From NCBI GenBank assembly GCA_036677805.1, contig JAVBVS010000016.1, positions 124,001-188,000 on the forward strand: a DNA stretch of 64,000 nt. The letters are read 5' to 3'. A program made the translations under genes and the position numbers. Position 1 is the stretch's first letter, and each line of letters begins with the position of its first letter. Of the stretch, positions 8,335 to 15,790 are shown one piece after another. Origin of the DNA: SIG78 sp036677805. Lineage in GTDB: Bacteria; Verrucomicrobiota; Lentisphaeria; Victivallales; Victivallaceae. The notes beneath the pieces were generated by a model. It ran no database searches. It saw only the letters and a program-made list of their open reading frames with translations, and was not told the origin of the DNA.

Positions 8335-9096
8335 TCAGAGTTGCAGCAGTCTCCGGGCATTGCCGGAGGCGATCAGCGCCTGCGCCGCCGCCGACAGCGG
8401 CGCGTGGTGAAACTTGAGCAACGCCGGTTCGACCTCCTTGAACGGCGCGCCGGAGCCGAAAAGCAGATGATCCGCGCCGCACTGTCCAGCCAGTTGCCCG
8501 ATGACGTCGCCGAATACGGAACGGAGGCGTGAAATTTCAAAATACAGGTTTTCCGGATACTCTCCGCCGACGGCGGGCGTACTGTTGAGCACTACGAATC
8601 GCACCCCGGAATATTTCCGGGCAGCGGCCATAATCGAGGAAAGGCCGAGCGGCGCTTCCGGCTCCATCAAGTGGCGCTGGCGGAAATTGACCAGTTCGTC
8701 GGGAATCAGTACCGGCAATCCGAGTTCGCCCGCCAGTGTCAGGATGCCATCTGCTTCCGGGCCGTCCAGCGCATACCGGTGGTAAGCCGGCAACAGGCGC
8801 AACGCGCGAAACCCCAGCCCCTCGACACATCTGGGCAAATCTCTGTCCCATGCCGGATAGAGCGGATTGAGCGTGGCCACTCCGACGAAATAATCCCGCA
8901 TCCCAGTCCGGTCAAGCGCCTCGGCCAATTCGAGATTGGCATCATTAACATTCTGATAGCAGACCGCATGGTTGTGCGTCACCGCGGCCCCGCCGATGCC
9001 GAACGACTCAAGATGCTCTTTGAGTTCCGGCAGCGAACGCATGGGAAGACGGCGGAATGGCCAGTGCCCGGTGGCGCAGTTGATGTCGAAAAGCAT
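8335..9096 (-). CDS. TIM-barrel amidohydrolase-like protein lacking canonical metal ligands
   Basis: The 253-aa product belongs to the amidohydrolase-2 superfamily by fold and by its tail HLLFGSGAPFKEVEPALLK. The usual DxHxH start is replaced by DINCATGHWPFRRLP, and the Asp normally found in the FGSDxP strand is Gly here (GSGAPF). A barrel group starting D-x-N-x-x-x-G-x-W-P with no HxH occurs in PVC bacteria as far as I recall; its role is unknown. GAGTGAGAGG lies just before the ATG. It lies 7 bp behind another amidohydrolase gene on the same strand, so the pair probably forms one transcript and may share a substrate. Confidence 0.75.
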   Translation of the reverse strand: MLFDINCATGHWPFRRLPMRSLPELKEHLESFGIGGAAVTHNHAVCYQNVNDANLELAEALDRTGMRDYFVGVATLNPLYPAWDRDLPRCVEGLGFRALRLLPAYHRYALDGPEADGILTLAGELGLPVLIPDELVNFRQRHLMEPEAPLGLSSIMAAARKYSGVRFVVLNSTPAVGGEYPENLYFEISRLRSVFGDVIGQLAGQCGADHLLFGSGAPFKEVEPALLKFHHAPLSAAAQALIASGNARRLLQL

Positions 9097-9103
9097 GGTC
9101 CTC

Positions 9104-9910
9104 TCACTCCCTGCGGCGGGCCGCGATCTTCCGCCAGTTTCCGGAACAGATTTTCCGCATGGCATCCTCATCCAGCCCCGCCGCCAGCAGTTTGCCGACC
9201 CCTTCCTCCATGGAACCGTCGGTAGCAAAGAGCACCCGGTCAACGCCCACCGCGTCGATCGTGGCCCGGACAATGCCGGAATCAACGACCGATCCGGAAA
9301 GATCGATGAAATAGTTTTCCGAATTGATGCCTTCCAATACCCGGAGATTCCATTGCCAGTCGCCGCCGCCGCCGATATGGCCCTGAATCAGCATGGTTTC
9401 GGGATACTTCGCCAGCGCCTCGCGGAAGTCCGCGGCGTGGCTCAGCCGTGGCTGGGCGGCCATGGTGGCCGGATCGGTGCATTTGCCCGCGTGCATCAGC
9501 ACCGGCACACCGAGTTCGGCGGCGCGGCGCATCAATGGCCGCTGGATGTCGTCCTGAATCTTGTGCTGATGATAGAGCTTGATCCCCGCCATTCCATATT
9601 GCACGATGCAGCGATCGATTTCGGCCACGGCGGCATCGCCGAAAGCGGCGTCGATAAAGGCGAACCCGAGGAAACGGGGCGAAAACGCCATCGCCGCGGC
9701 GATCACATCGTTGCGGCGGCGGCAGACCTCAGGCGGCACCGCGTCCAAGGCGGTTTCCGGATTGGAGACGCAAAGCCGCTCGATGCCGAGCTTATCGGCG
9801 GCGGCAAGCAGCATCGCCGCCTCGTCGACGCTGAATTCGCCCTGTGCATCACCCCAGAGATGGTGATGCGCATCGATGGTTTGCAATATGGCCGGCAGCC
9901 GGTCAAGCAT
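9104..9910 (-). CDS. Amidohydrolase family 2 metal-dependent hydrolase
   Basis: The 268-aa TIM-barrel hydrolase has intact metal ligands: TIDAHHHLWG (HxH, about residues 12-18), the KLYHQHKI strand, LMHAGKCTD, LIQGHIGGGGD and the final Asp in VLFATDGSMEEG. Family members include decarboxylases and lactonases such as those acting on aromatic or sugar lactones; the substrate here cannot be read from the sequence. It stands upstream of the metal-ligand-poor paralogue, possibly as a catalytic/non-catalytic pair. The gap to the next upstream gene is about 70 bp and shows no clear terminator, so read-through from the envelope operon is possible. Confidence 0.82.
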   Translation of the reverse strand: MLDRLPAILQTIDAHHHLWGDAQGEFSVDEAAMLLAAADKLGIERLCVSNPETALDAVPPEVCRRRNDVIAAAMAFSPRFLGFAFIDAAFGDAAVAEIDRCIVQYGMAGIKLYHQHKIQDDIQRPLMRRAAELGVPVLMHAGKCTDPATMAAQPRLSHAADFREALAKYPETMLIQGHIGGGGDWQWNLRVLEGINSENYFIDLSGSVVDSGIVRATIDAVGVDRVLFATDGSMEEGVGKLLAAGLDEDAMRKICSGNWRKIAARRRE

Positions 9911-9981
9911 GATATTCCCGTTTTATTTTAAATGGCACGAGCCGGATGCGCGATGCTCAGAGTTTATCAACGAATAAGCTC

Positions 9982-12579
9982 TTATTTTTTGTCGAATTTG
10001 AAATCGTTGAGCCGGGTCAGGGCATCGCCATTGTCGACCAGCACTTCCTCGGTGTCCAGTTCGATCGTGACCTTGTCCCCGACCATGCCGCTGTCGGTGG
10101 TCACCGCCGTCGGACGGTGCGGCGGATCGGCGGTCATCACCAGCGTCCGCTCCTTGACTTCATACACCGCATGATCGCCGGTCGCCCGCTGGACTTCGCC
10201 CGAAGGCAGCGTCCGCTTCAACCGCACATCGCGGTCGGCGGTCACCCGCACCAGTTCGCGCCCGGTCCCCACCGCGATGCGGTCCGGGAATTCGTCGCGG
10301 GCGCGATAGCTTTCCAGATCGGGAATCACATCGCCGGTCGTACGAGCAATCGCCTTCAGGTGTTCGCAGGTAAGTTCGGAACCGGGCTCGCTGACCTTGA
10401 CCTTGTCATAAAAATCAGCCTCATTGGCCACCAGATCGAGTTCGCCCCGCCGGGCATCCAGCGTGGTCACATTGCCGGGACGCCGAGCGAGCAGCCCGGC
10501 CGGCTTCGCCTTGGCCTCGGCTCCGGCCGCGGGTTCGGGAATATTGCGGATCGTGACGCCGTTTTCGGCAATGATCTTTTCCGCCTCGACGGTTCCGGGT
10601 TTCACCCGGTCGCCGAAACGGATGTCCAGACTTCCGGATTCAAGCCGGGCCGAATTGTCTTCGACTTTCACTTTCCCGGTGCACAGCGCCCGGACCGGAA
10701 CCTTGCGCCCCATCGGCGTCTCGTCTTTGCCGCCGCGTTTCCGGGACTCCGGGGTTTTGGCCGCATCCGCCAGATCGATGCCCAGATTGTCGCAAGCCAA
10801 TTTCATGCCGTCGCCGCCCGCCGCGCGAACATTGCCGACGAAATCGATCCGATTGCCGGAGTAATTGAGATCGGCCGAACGGGAGCGGATCTCCACCGGC
10901 GCCGACGCCGGCGGTCCGGCCGCCTTCGCGCCGGATGCCGCCGCCCCCGGCAGCATGCCGCTCCGGTTGAGCGCAACCGAATGCAGATAAATCTGGCTTC
11001 CCTTATCGACCTTGAGCCGCTCTTCGCCGAGACCGTATTCCATCACCCCGCCCTGAATCCGGTCTTCGCCGCGCCGCAATTCCGGTCGCTCCTCAAGCAA
11101 TACCCGATCTTCCTTGCCGGAATAAGTCAAACGTCCCGCCCGCACACTTTCGAGTCCTTCCGGAGTCTGCCGCTCAAGATTGACATCGCCCTGTGCCAGC
11201 ACCTTGTCCGGCTGTTTGCCGGAGCTGCCGCCGGCAAAGCGGTTGCGCTCGCCGGGCACGGCGTCGCGCAGAAAAATATCCACCTTGTCCGCTGCCATTC
11301 TGGCGTTTTGAGCGGGGTCCTCCATCCGGACTTTGCCGATCAAGTGCATGAGATTGCCGGGATAGTCCCAGTCGGCATATTCGGTGGTGATGACCGTCGG
11401 CTTCGTGCTCTTGCCGGAAGCGCCGGATTGAGTGTATTCAAAACGGCAGCCGCCGTTGAATTTGATCACCCGGGACTCCGGCAAAAGCACGATTTTTTCC
11501 GCCTCGGCATAATCGCTTCCGCGCCCCAGCCGCGGCCGGTTTCCGGTCAGTTCAAGCGTCCCGGCCTGGGCATCGTAAACCGCCAGACCGGCGGTCGCAT
11601 ACTGTTCGCCCTGCGCCTTTTCCGCGGGAGTCAGACTGCGCACCGCCCGGACATTGCCGATAAAACGGCCGACGCGCAGTTTCCCGGTGGAAAGCGCCGC
11701 GCCGTCCGGCTTTTTATCGGATTTTTCCGGCGCGGCCTCAGGACTTTTGCCGGATTTTTCCGGCGCAACCTCAGGGCTCTTGCCGGATTCCTTCGCCGCC
11801 GCATCCGGAATTTTATCCTGCCGGATCTGGCGCGGTTCGAACTCCAGCTCCAGCTGATCGGCGTCGATCGAACCTTCCGGCGCGAACACCCGGACATTGC
11901 CGGTCAGAATCACCACATTTTTGTTCAAATCCAGCGTCAGCATATCGCAGAAAGCACGGGTGATCCCCACCTTGCCGTCTTCGCGCTTCTTCTCCGGCGC
12001 ACCGGCGGGGTTCACAATATCCAACCCGCTGCCCATCGAGTGCTTGCCGTCGTCGCGCAGCACGATTTCAACGTTGCTGTTGACCGTGACGATCCGGGTG
12101 TTGAAATCGGCGGTGAAGCCGATGCCGTTCAAATCGAGCAACGGCGACCGCAGATAGACTTTCTTGTCGCCGGTCGCCACCCGGTTGACCTGATCGATGG
12201 TGGCGCTTTCCGAATGAAGCACACCTTCGCTGTAAGTCCGGTCCGCCCAGAACGCCAACACATCTTCGAGCTTGGAATTCAGCGGATAAATCGGAAATTC
12301 CTCGTTGGAGTGACGCGCCACCTCCTCAACTGCGGCGCCTTTGCGCACCACATCGATCACCGGCGAGTCGGCCAGAATCTGACCGCCGCGCATCGTCAAG
12401 CCTTTGCTGCGAACGTAGAACTCCAGCTCCTTGTCTTTGTAAAACGGCATCCGCGCGCTGCTGGCGCGGATGTTGCCGAGGCTGCCGAAATTATTGGTCG
12501 GGTTTTCGCCCGAGGCCGCCGTCGCCATCAGCGCCAGCGCCACAACGCCCGGCCAAGTCCAACTCCATCGCCATTTCAT
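9982..12579 (-). CDS. Very large LptA/OstA-like LPS-transport protein
   Basis: The 865-aa product begins with a signal peptide (MKWRWSWTWPGVVALALMAT, then AASG) and is exported. The first ~200 residues resemble LptC (a beta-jellyroll with FYKDKELEFYVRSKG). The rest consists of repeated OstA-type strands such as IVTVNSNVEIVLRD, VVILTGNVRVFAPEG, RIDFVGNVRAAGG and KVSEPGSELTCEHLKAIA. LptA and LptC together build the periplasmic bridge that carries LPS to the outer membrane. A normal LptA is about 180 aa, so this looks like a multi-repeat or LptC-LptA fusion form. A Lys/Pro/Glu-rich linker (KSPEVAPEKSG repeated) splits it. The ATG overlaps the kdsC stop as ATGA, so translation is coupled to Kdo synthesis. 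Confidence 0.8.
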   Translation of the reverse strand: MKWRWSWTWPGVVALALMATAASGENPTNNFGSLGNIRASSARMPFYKDKELEFYVRSKGLTMRGGQILADSPVIDVVRKGAAVEEVARHSNEEFPIYPLNSKLEDVLAFWADRTYSEGVLHSESATIDQVNRVATGDKKVYLRSPLLDLNGIGFTADFNTRIVTVNSNVEIVLRDDGKHSMGSGLDIVNPAGAPEKKREDGKVGITRAFCDMLTLDLNKNVVILTGNVRVFAPEGSIDADQLELEFEPRQIRQDKIPDAAAKESGKSPEVAPEKSGKSPEAAPEKSDKKPDGAALSTGKLRVGRFIGNVRAVRSLTPAEKAQGEQYATAGLAVYDAQAGTLELTGNRPRLGRGSDYAEAEKIVLLPESRVIKFNGGCRFEYTQSGASGKSTKPTVITTEYADWDYPGNLMHLIGKVRMEDPAQNARMAADKVDIFLRDAVPGERNRFAGGSSGKQPDKVLAQGDVNLERQTPEGLESVRAGRLTYSGKEDRVLLEERPELRRGEDRIQGGVMEYGLGEERLKVDKGSQIYLHSVALNRSGMLPGAAASGAKAAGPPASAPVEIRSRSADLNYSGNRIDFVGNVRAAGGDGMKLACDNLGIDLADAAKTPESRKRGGKDETPMGRKVPVRALCTGKVKVEDNSARLESGSLDIRFGDRVKPGTVEAEKIIAENGVTIRNIPEPAAGAEAKAKPAGLLARRPGNVTTLDARRGELDLVANEADFYDKVKVSEPGSELTCEHLKAIARTTGDVIPDLESYRARDEFPDRIAVGTGRELVRVTADRDVRLKRTLPSGEVQRATGDHAVYEVKERTLVMTADPPHRPTAVTTDSGMVGDKVTIELDTEEVLVDNGDALTRLNDFKFDKK
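11718..11783 (-). repeat. 33-bp tandem duplication inside the LptA-like gene
   Basis: Two adjacent 33-bp units (11718-11750 and 11751-11783) differ at only four positions, and a partial third copy begins at 11784. In frame they encode an 11-residue unit, KSPE(V/A)APEKSG/D, which forms a charged flexible linker. Confidence 0.8.
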
Positions 12580-13118
12580 AACCGGTAACCCTCCAATCCA
12601 TATCGCGCCATCACGGCGTCCCAACGGCCGCTTTCCAGCAGCAGCCTTTCGATCGCCTCGCGCACCGCGCCGCAGCCGCCGGCGGCCGCGGTCCGCCACC
12701 TTGCCGCCGTATCCATGTAATCGGGCGCATCGGCCACCGTCACCGCGATTCCGACCGTCCGCATGACCGGCAGATCGACCACGTCGTCGCCCATGTACAG
12801 GCACTCGCCGGCTTCAAGCCGGTGCTCGGTCAGCAATTCCTGAAATGCCGCGAGCTTGTCATGCTTTTTTTCATACAGAAACGAAAATCCGAGTTCCTCC
12901 GCCCGACGGCGGTTGGCTTCCGACTGCCGTCCCGAAAGCGCCCCGACCAGCAACCCCGCCCGCAACGCCAGCTTGATGCCGTGGCCATCGCGGACATGGA
13001 AAAATTTGATCTCTTCGCCCGAACCGCCGCCATAGCCGATGCGGCCGTCGGTCAGGATGCCGTCGATATCGAGCACGATGGCGCGGATTTTCCGCCACTG
13101 TTCCGGAGGTATGATCAT
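12576..13118 (-). CDS. kdsC: 3-deoxy-D-manno-octulosonate 8-phosphate phosphatase (KdsC)
   Basis: The 180-aa HAD-type phosphatase removes phosphate from Kdo-8-P, the second step of Kdo synthesis. Motif I is VLDIDGILTDG (nucleophile and acid/base Asp, about residues 16-26). Motif II is GALSGRQSEA, the lysine lies in EKKHDKLAAF, and motif III is YMGDDVVDLPVM. The length is typical of KdsC and there is no cap domain. The start MIIPPEQWRKIRA lies 7 bp after the kdsA stop. Its stop overlaps the next ATG by 4 bp (ATGA). It sits third in the kdsB-kdsA-kdsC-lptA-like order, so successive pathway enzymes are translated from one message. Confidence 0.93.
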   Translation of the reverse strand: MIIPPEQWRKIRAIVLDIDGILTDGRIGYGGGSGEEIKFFHVRDGHGIKLALRAGLLVGALSGRQSEANRRRAEELGFSFLYEKKHDKLAAFQELLTEHRLEAGECLYMGDDVVDLPVMRTVGIAVTVADAPDYMDTAARWRTAAAGGCGAVREAIERLLLESGRWDAVMARYGLEGYRL

Positions 13119-13125
13119 AGCCCGC

Positions 13126-13956
13126 CTATCCGAGTTGGGTCGCTGTGAGATCGAAAATGGCCTTGATTTCGCGCAGCAGCCGCTCCGCCGATTGAAAATC
13201 GAGCGAATTCGGCCCATCGGAAAAAGCCTCGTCGGGACGCGGATGAACTTCGCAGAAAAGCGCGTCGATCCCCGTCGCCGCCGCCGCCCGCGCCAGCGGA
13301 CGAACGAATTCGCGCTGGCCGCCGGAGGCATTGCCGAGGCCGCCGGGCAGCTGCACCGAGTGGGTGGCGTCGAAGACCACCGGCACGCCAAGACCGCGCA
13401 TGATGGTCAGCGACCGCATATCGACCACCAGATTGTGATAGCCGAACGAACTGCCGCGCTCGGTCAGCAGCACCCGTTCGTTGCCGACGGCCCGCACCTT
13501 GGCGACGGCGCCCTTCATATCCTCCGGGGCCATGAACTGCCCCTTCTTGATATTGACCGGCCGACCGCTGCGGCCGGCGGCCTGAAGCAGATCGGTCTGG
13601 CGGCACAGAAAGGCCGGAATCTGGAGCACGTCGACCACCTCGGCCACCTGCTCGACCTCATGCGATTCATGGACATCGGTCACGACCGGTACGCCGTAGC
13701 GTTTTTTAACCTCGGCCAGCATGGCCAGACCGGCTTCCAGTCCGGGACCGCGGACGGAACCGGCGGCGGAACGGTTGGCCTTGTCGTAGGAAGCCTTGAA
13801 AATATACTGAATGCCGAGTTCGGAGCAAAGCTTGCTCAAAAAATCCGCCACTTCCAGACACAACGCGGTGCTCTCCGCGGTACAGGGCCCGCCCAGCAGC
13901 GTCAATTTTCCCTGTCCGATCGTCAGCGAATCGGTGACTTTTACCGGTACGATCAT
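13126..13956 (-). CDS. kdsA: 3-deoxy-8-phosphooctulonate synthase (KdsA)
   Basis: The 276-aa enzyme condenses phosphoenolpyruvate with D-arabinose-5-phosphate to form Kdo-8-phosphate. Recognisable segments are LLGGPCTAES, FKASYDKANRS, VTDVHES, VLQIPAFLCRQTDLL, the NIKKGQFMAPEDM active-site loop, LTERGSSFGY, VFDATHSVQ and EVHPRPDEAFSDGPN. These cover most family signature blocks. The ATG at 13956 is preferred to a TTG three codons earlier because AGGAG lies 10 bp before the ATG and abuts the TTG. The gene begins 5 bp after the kdsB stop. Its presence, with kdsB and kdsC, shows that the organism makes a Kdo-containing LPS. Confidence 0.96.
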   Translation of the reverse strand: MIVPVKVTDSLTIGQGKLTLLGGPCTAESTALCLEVADFLSKLCSELGIQYIFKASYDKANRSAAGSVRGPGLEAGLAMLAEVKKRYGVPVVTDVHESHEVEQVAEVVDVLQIPAFLCRQTDLLQAAGRSGRPVNIKKGQFMAPEDMKGAVAKVRAVGNERVLLTERGSSFGYHNLVVDMRSLTIMRGLGVPVVFDATHSVQLPGGLGNASGGQREFVRPLARAAAATGIDALFCEVHPRPDEAFSDGPNSLDFQSAERLLREIKAIFDLTATQLG

Positions 13957-13961
13957 GATCC

Positions 13962-14702
13962 TCAAACTCCTTTTACGGCAGCCAGTTTGCGCTCCGCCCG
14001 GACCAGGTCCTCGGGCGTATCCACCCCGACGCTCTCCAGACGGCTGAACAACACCTGAATCGGAATGCCGTTCTCAAGCGCGCGCAACTGCTCCAATTTT
14101 TCACAATTTTCCAGCCGCCCCGGCGGCAGTTTCACAAACCTCTCCAGCGTCTCGCGACGGTAGGCGTAAATGCCCCAGTGCAGATAGACCGGCATATCGG
14201 TCCCGCCCGTCCGCAGATACGGAATCATCGAACGGCTGAAGTAGAGCGCTCGTCCGGAAGCATCCACCACCGCCTTGACTTTATTGGGGTCGTCCAGATG
14301 CTCGCGCGAACCGGGCACGGCCACCGTCGCCATCGGAAATTGTTCCGGCCCTTTCATCAATGCGATCAATTCGTCGATCACCGAGGTCGGCAGCAGCGGC
14401 TCGTCGCCCTGGACGTTGATCACGATATCGGCTTGCATTCCAGCCAGAGCGGCGCAGATGCGGTCGGTGCCGGACGGCAGCGCGGGATCGGTCATCACCG
14501 CCCGCCCCCCGAACGCCTCCACCGCCGCAACCACCCGGGCATCATCGGCGGCGATCAGGCAATCGTCGGCCATCGAGGCGCGGGCGCGTTCATAAACATG
14601 CTGAATCATCGGCTTTCCGGCCAGCGGCGCCAGCACTTTACCCGGGAAGCGGGTGCTGGCATAGCGCGCCGGAATCACCGCCACAGTACGCAAATCGGAC
14701 AT
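13962..14702 (-). CDS. kdsB: 3-deoxy-manno-octulosonate cytidylyltransferase (CMP-Kdo synthetase)
   Basis: The 246-aa enzyme activates Kdo with CTP to give CMP-Kdo for transfer to lipid A. The N-terminal nucleotide-binding motif VAVIPARYASTRFPGK is clear, as are LPSGTDRI, VINVQGDEPLL, YFSRSMIPY, HWGIYAYRRETLERF, the LEQLRALE block and the terminal SVGVDTPEDL. Length is normal. The start MSDLRTVAVIPAR was chosen over upstream in-frame Met codons that would add 33 residues unlike the family. It is the first Kdo-pathway gene of the leftward envelope operon and follows a small membrane-protein gene by 25 bp. Confidence 0.96.
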   Translation of the reverse strand: MSDLRTVAVIPARYASTRFPGKVLAPLAGKPMIQHVYERARASMADDCLIAADDARVVAAVEAFGGRAVMTDPALPSGTDRICAALAGMQADIVINVQGDEPLLPTSVIDELIALMKGPEQFPMATVAVPGSREHLDDPNKVKAVVDASGRALYFSRSMIPYLRTGGTDMPVYLHWGIYAYRRETLERFVKLPPGRLENCEKLEQLRALENGIPIQVLFSRLESVGVDTPEDLVRAERKLAAVKGV

Positions 14703-14727
14703 CTTACGATTCTCCTCAAAAATGGAT

Positions 14728-15213
14728 TCATTTCGCCGGTCGATTGGACTGCGGTTCGGTCTCAACACCGCGCAACTGCCGCAGGAATTTGCCGGCATCA
14801 AGCGGAATTTCAGCCGAATACGCCTTCTTGGCGTTCAAACCGCTGTAGTGTCCCTGAAGCTTGGTCAGGCATTCCGCAAAAATCCGGCACTGTTCCGGCG
14901 TAAGCCGGTCGCCGTAACGGTTCAGATAACCGGTGGCGCGATCAAGGCTTTTCTGAATCATGGCCGCTTCGGAAGCCGCCGGCTTGGGCATGGACGCGGC
15001 GGCCTTGCGGGCCTGGGTGCGAAGGCGGTCGAACCGCTCGATCACCTCACGCCGGGCGACCTGCTCGGCCCACATGCTGTCGATTTTCAGATGCCACGGC
15101 AGCCAGACCGCCAGAAACAGTTCGGCGGCGACAATCAGAAAAAACAGGACAATCGCAAAATAGACCACGAAATCCTTTTTGAATTTCGCGGACTGGATCG
15201 GAATTTTCACCAT
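14728..15213 (-). CDS. Small membrane-anchored protein heading the Kdo operon
   Basis: The 161-aa product has a short cytoplasmic start (MVKIPIQSAKFKKD), one strong transmembrane helix (about residues 17-40, FVVYFAIVLFFLIVAAELFL) and a helical charged domain of about 115 residues (REVIERFDRLRTQARKAA, LDRATGYLNRYGDRLTPEQ) that may form a coiled coil. No family is recognised. The ATG is preferred over a TTG seven codons earlier. It is the first gene after the operon promoter and precedes kdsB, which suggests an envelope role, perhaps as a scaffold or regulator of LPS synthesis; that is inference from position only. Confidence 0.65.
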   Translation of the reverse strand: MVKIPIQSAKFKKDFVVYFAIVLFFLIVAAELFLAVWLPWHLKIDSMWAEQVARREVIERFDRLRTQARKAAASMPKPAASEAAMIQKSLDRATGYLNRYGDRLTPEQCRIFAECLTKLQGHYSGLNAKKAYSAEIPLDAGKFLRQLRGVETEPQSNRPAK

Positions 15214-15284
15214 GGATTTCAACGGCCCCGTCAAACTGCACCGCTCCGGAGTCGACCGTCACGGCATTTTCATACATCTGAAAT

Positions 15285-15313
15285 AATGTACCACCGGAAG
15301 CCAGGCAATACAA
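15285..15313 (-). promoter_or_regulatory. Promoter of the kds/LPS-transport operon
   Basis: On the minus strand TTGTAT (15313-15308) and TACATT (15290-15285) are 17 bp apart, about 65 bp before the ATG of the first operon gene. Confidence 0.5.
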
Positions 15314-15394
15314 CTTCCCGAGCCCGAATTTTCCGCTTTTTACCGCCCGGATGCATTTTCCCCCGGGTTCCGGAGAAATCCAGCACAAATTGGC

Positions 15395-15422
15395 TTGACA
15401 AAGACCGGTTTGGTGCTACATT
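15395..15422 (+). promoter_or_regulatory. Promoter of the 40-aa lysine-rich gene
   Basis: A consensus TTGACA (15395-15400) is followed after 16 bp by TACATT (15417-15422). The start codon is 81 bp downstream, leaving a leader of about 75 nt. This is one of the best -35 boxes in the window. Confidence 0.6.
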
Positions 15423-15503
15423 GAATGGAAAGCGGAATTTTTCACAGCCGGAACGATTGGCGTTTCGGCTTTGGTTTACCCAAAAATCCGTAAGGAGGCT
15501 TTT

Positions 15504-15626
15504 ATGAGCAAGGATCACGACGTCAAAAAAGAAGCCAAGAAGCCGGCAGCCAAATCTCTCAAGGAAAAGCGCGCGGAGAAGAAGGCCAAACACGATGCCG
15601 CCAACAAGGGTCCGACCGTGGCCTGA
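15504..15626 (+). CDS. 40-residue lysine-rich protein, own transcription unit
   Basis: The frame starts MSKDHDVKKEAKKPAAKSLK and ends NKGPTVA. Twelve of forty residues are Lys and nine are Ala, with no hydrophobic core, so the product is probably disordered and basic. A textbook AAGGAGG sits 7 bp before the ATG, a consensus promoter lies upstream, and an intrinsic terminator follows 18 bp after the stop. Together these argue strongly that this is a real, well-expressed monocistronic gene even though it is too short for most gene finders. Composition resembles histone-H1-like or ribosome-associated tails, which suggests nucleic-acid binding, but no family is recognised. Confidence 0.7.
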   Translation: MSKDHDVKKEAKKPAAKSLKEKRAEKKAKHDAANKGPTVA

Positions 15627-15643
15627 GGATTGGGCGCTGTAAT

Positions 15644-15682
15644 AAAACACCCGGAAACCTTACGGTTTTCGGGTGTTTTTTT
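15644..15682 (+). terminator. Intrinsic terminator of the 40-aa gene
   Basis: AAAACACCCGGAAACC pairs with GGTTTTCGGGTGTTTT across a 4-nt loop (one G-U pair) and runs into at least eight T residues. Confidence 0.85.
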
Positions 15683-15724
15683 GCCTCTGCTCCGACAGCT
15701 TATCTGTCGCGCGCATCGAAACCT

Positions 15725-15753
15725 GAAAAAAAGAGGACCGCAGATGCGGCCCT
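15725..15753 (-). terminator. Intrinsic terminator of gltA
   Basis: Read leftward, GGGCCGCA-TC-TGCGGTCC is followed by TCTTTTTTT. It lies 38 bp beyond the gltA stop and back-to-back with the terminator of the small gene. Confidence 0.75.
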
Positions 15754-15790
15754 TTCGAACATCCGGCGATTCAACGCCCGCCCCCCAAAG

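Noticed and set aside
9933..9949. TGGCACGAGCCGGATGC as a possible sigma-54 promoter
   Set aside because: The GG and GC pairs are 12 bp apart instead of the required 10, so it is not a -24/-12 promoter despite rpoN being nearby.
9946..12588. 880-codon open frame on the + strand
   Set aside because: Shadow of the LptA-like gene. It has no start signals and its composition (Arg/His/Gln-rich, low-complexity) is unlike a protein.
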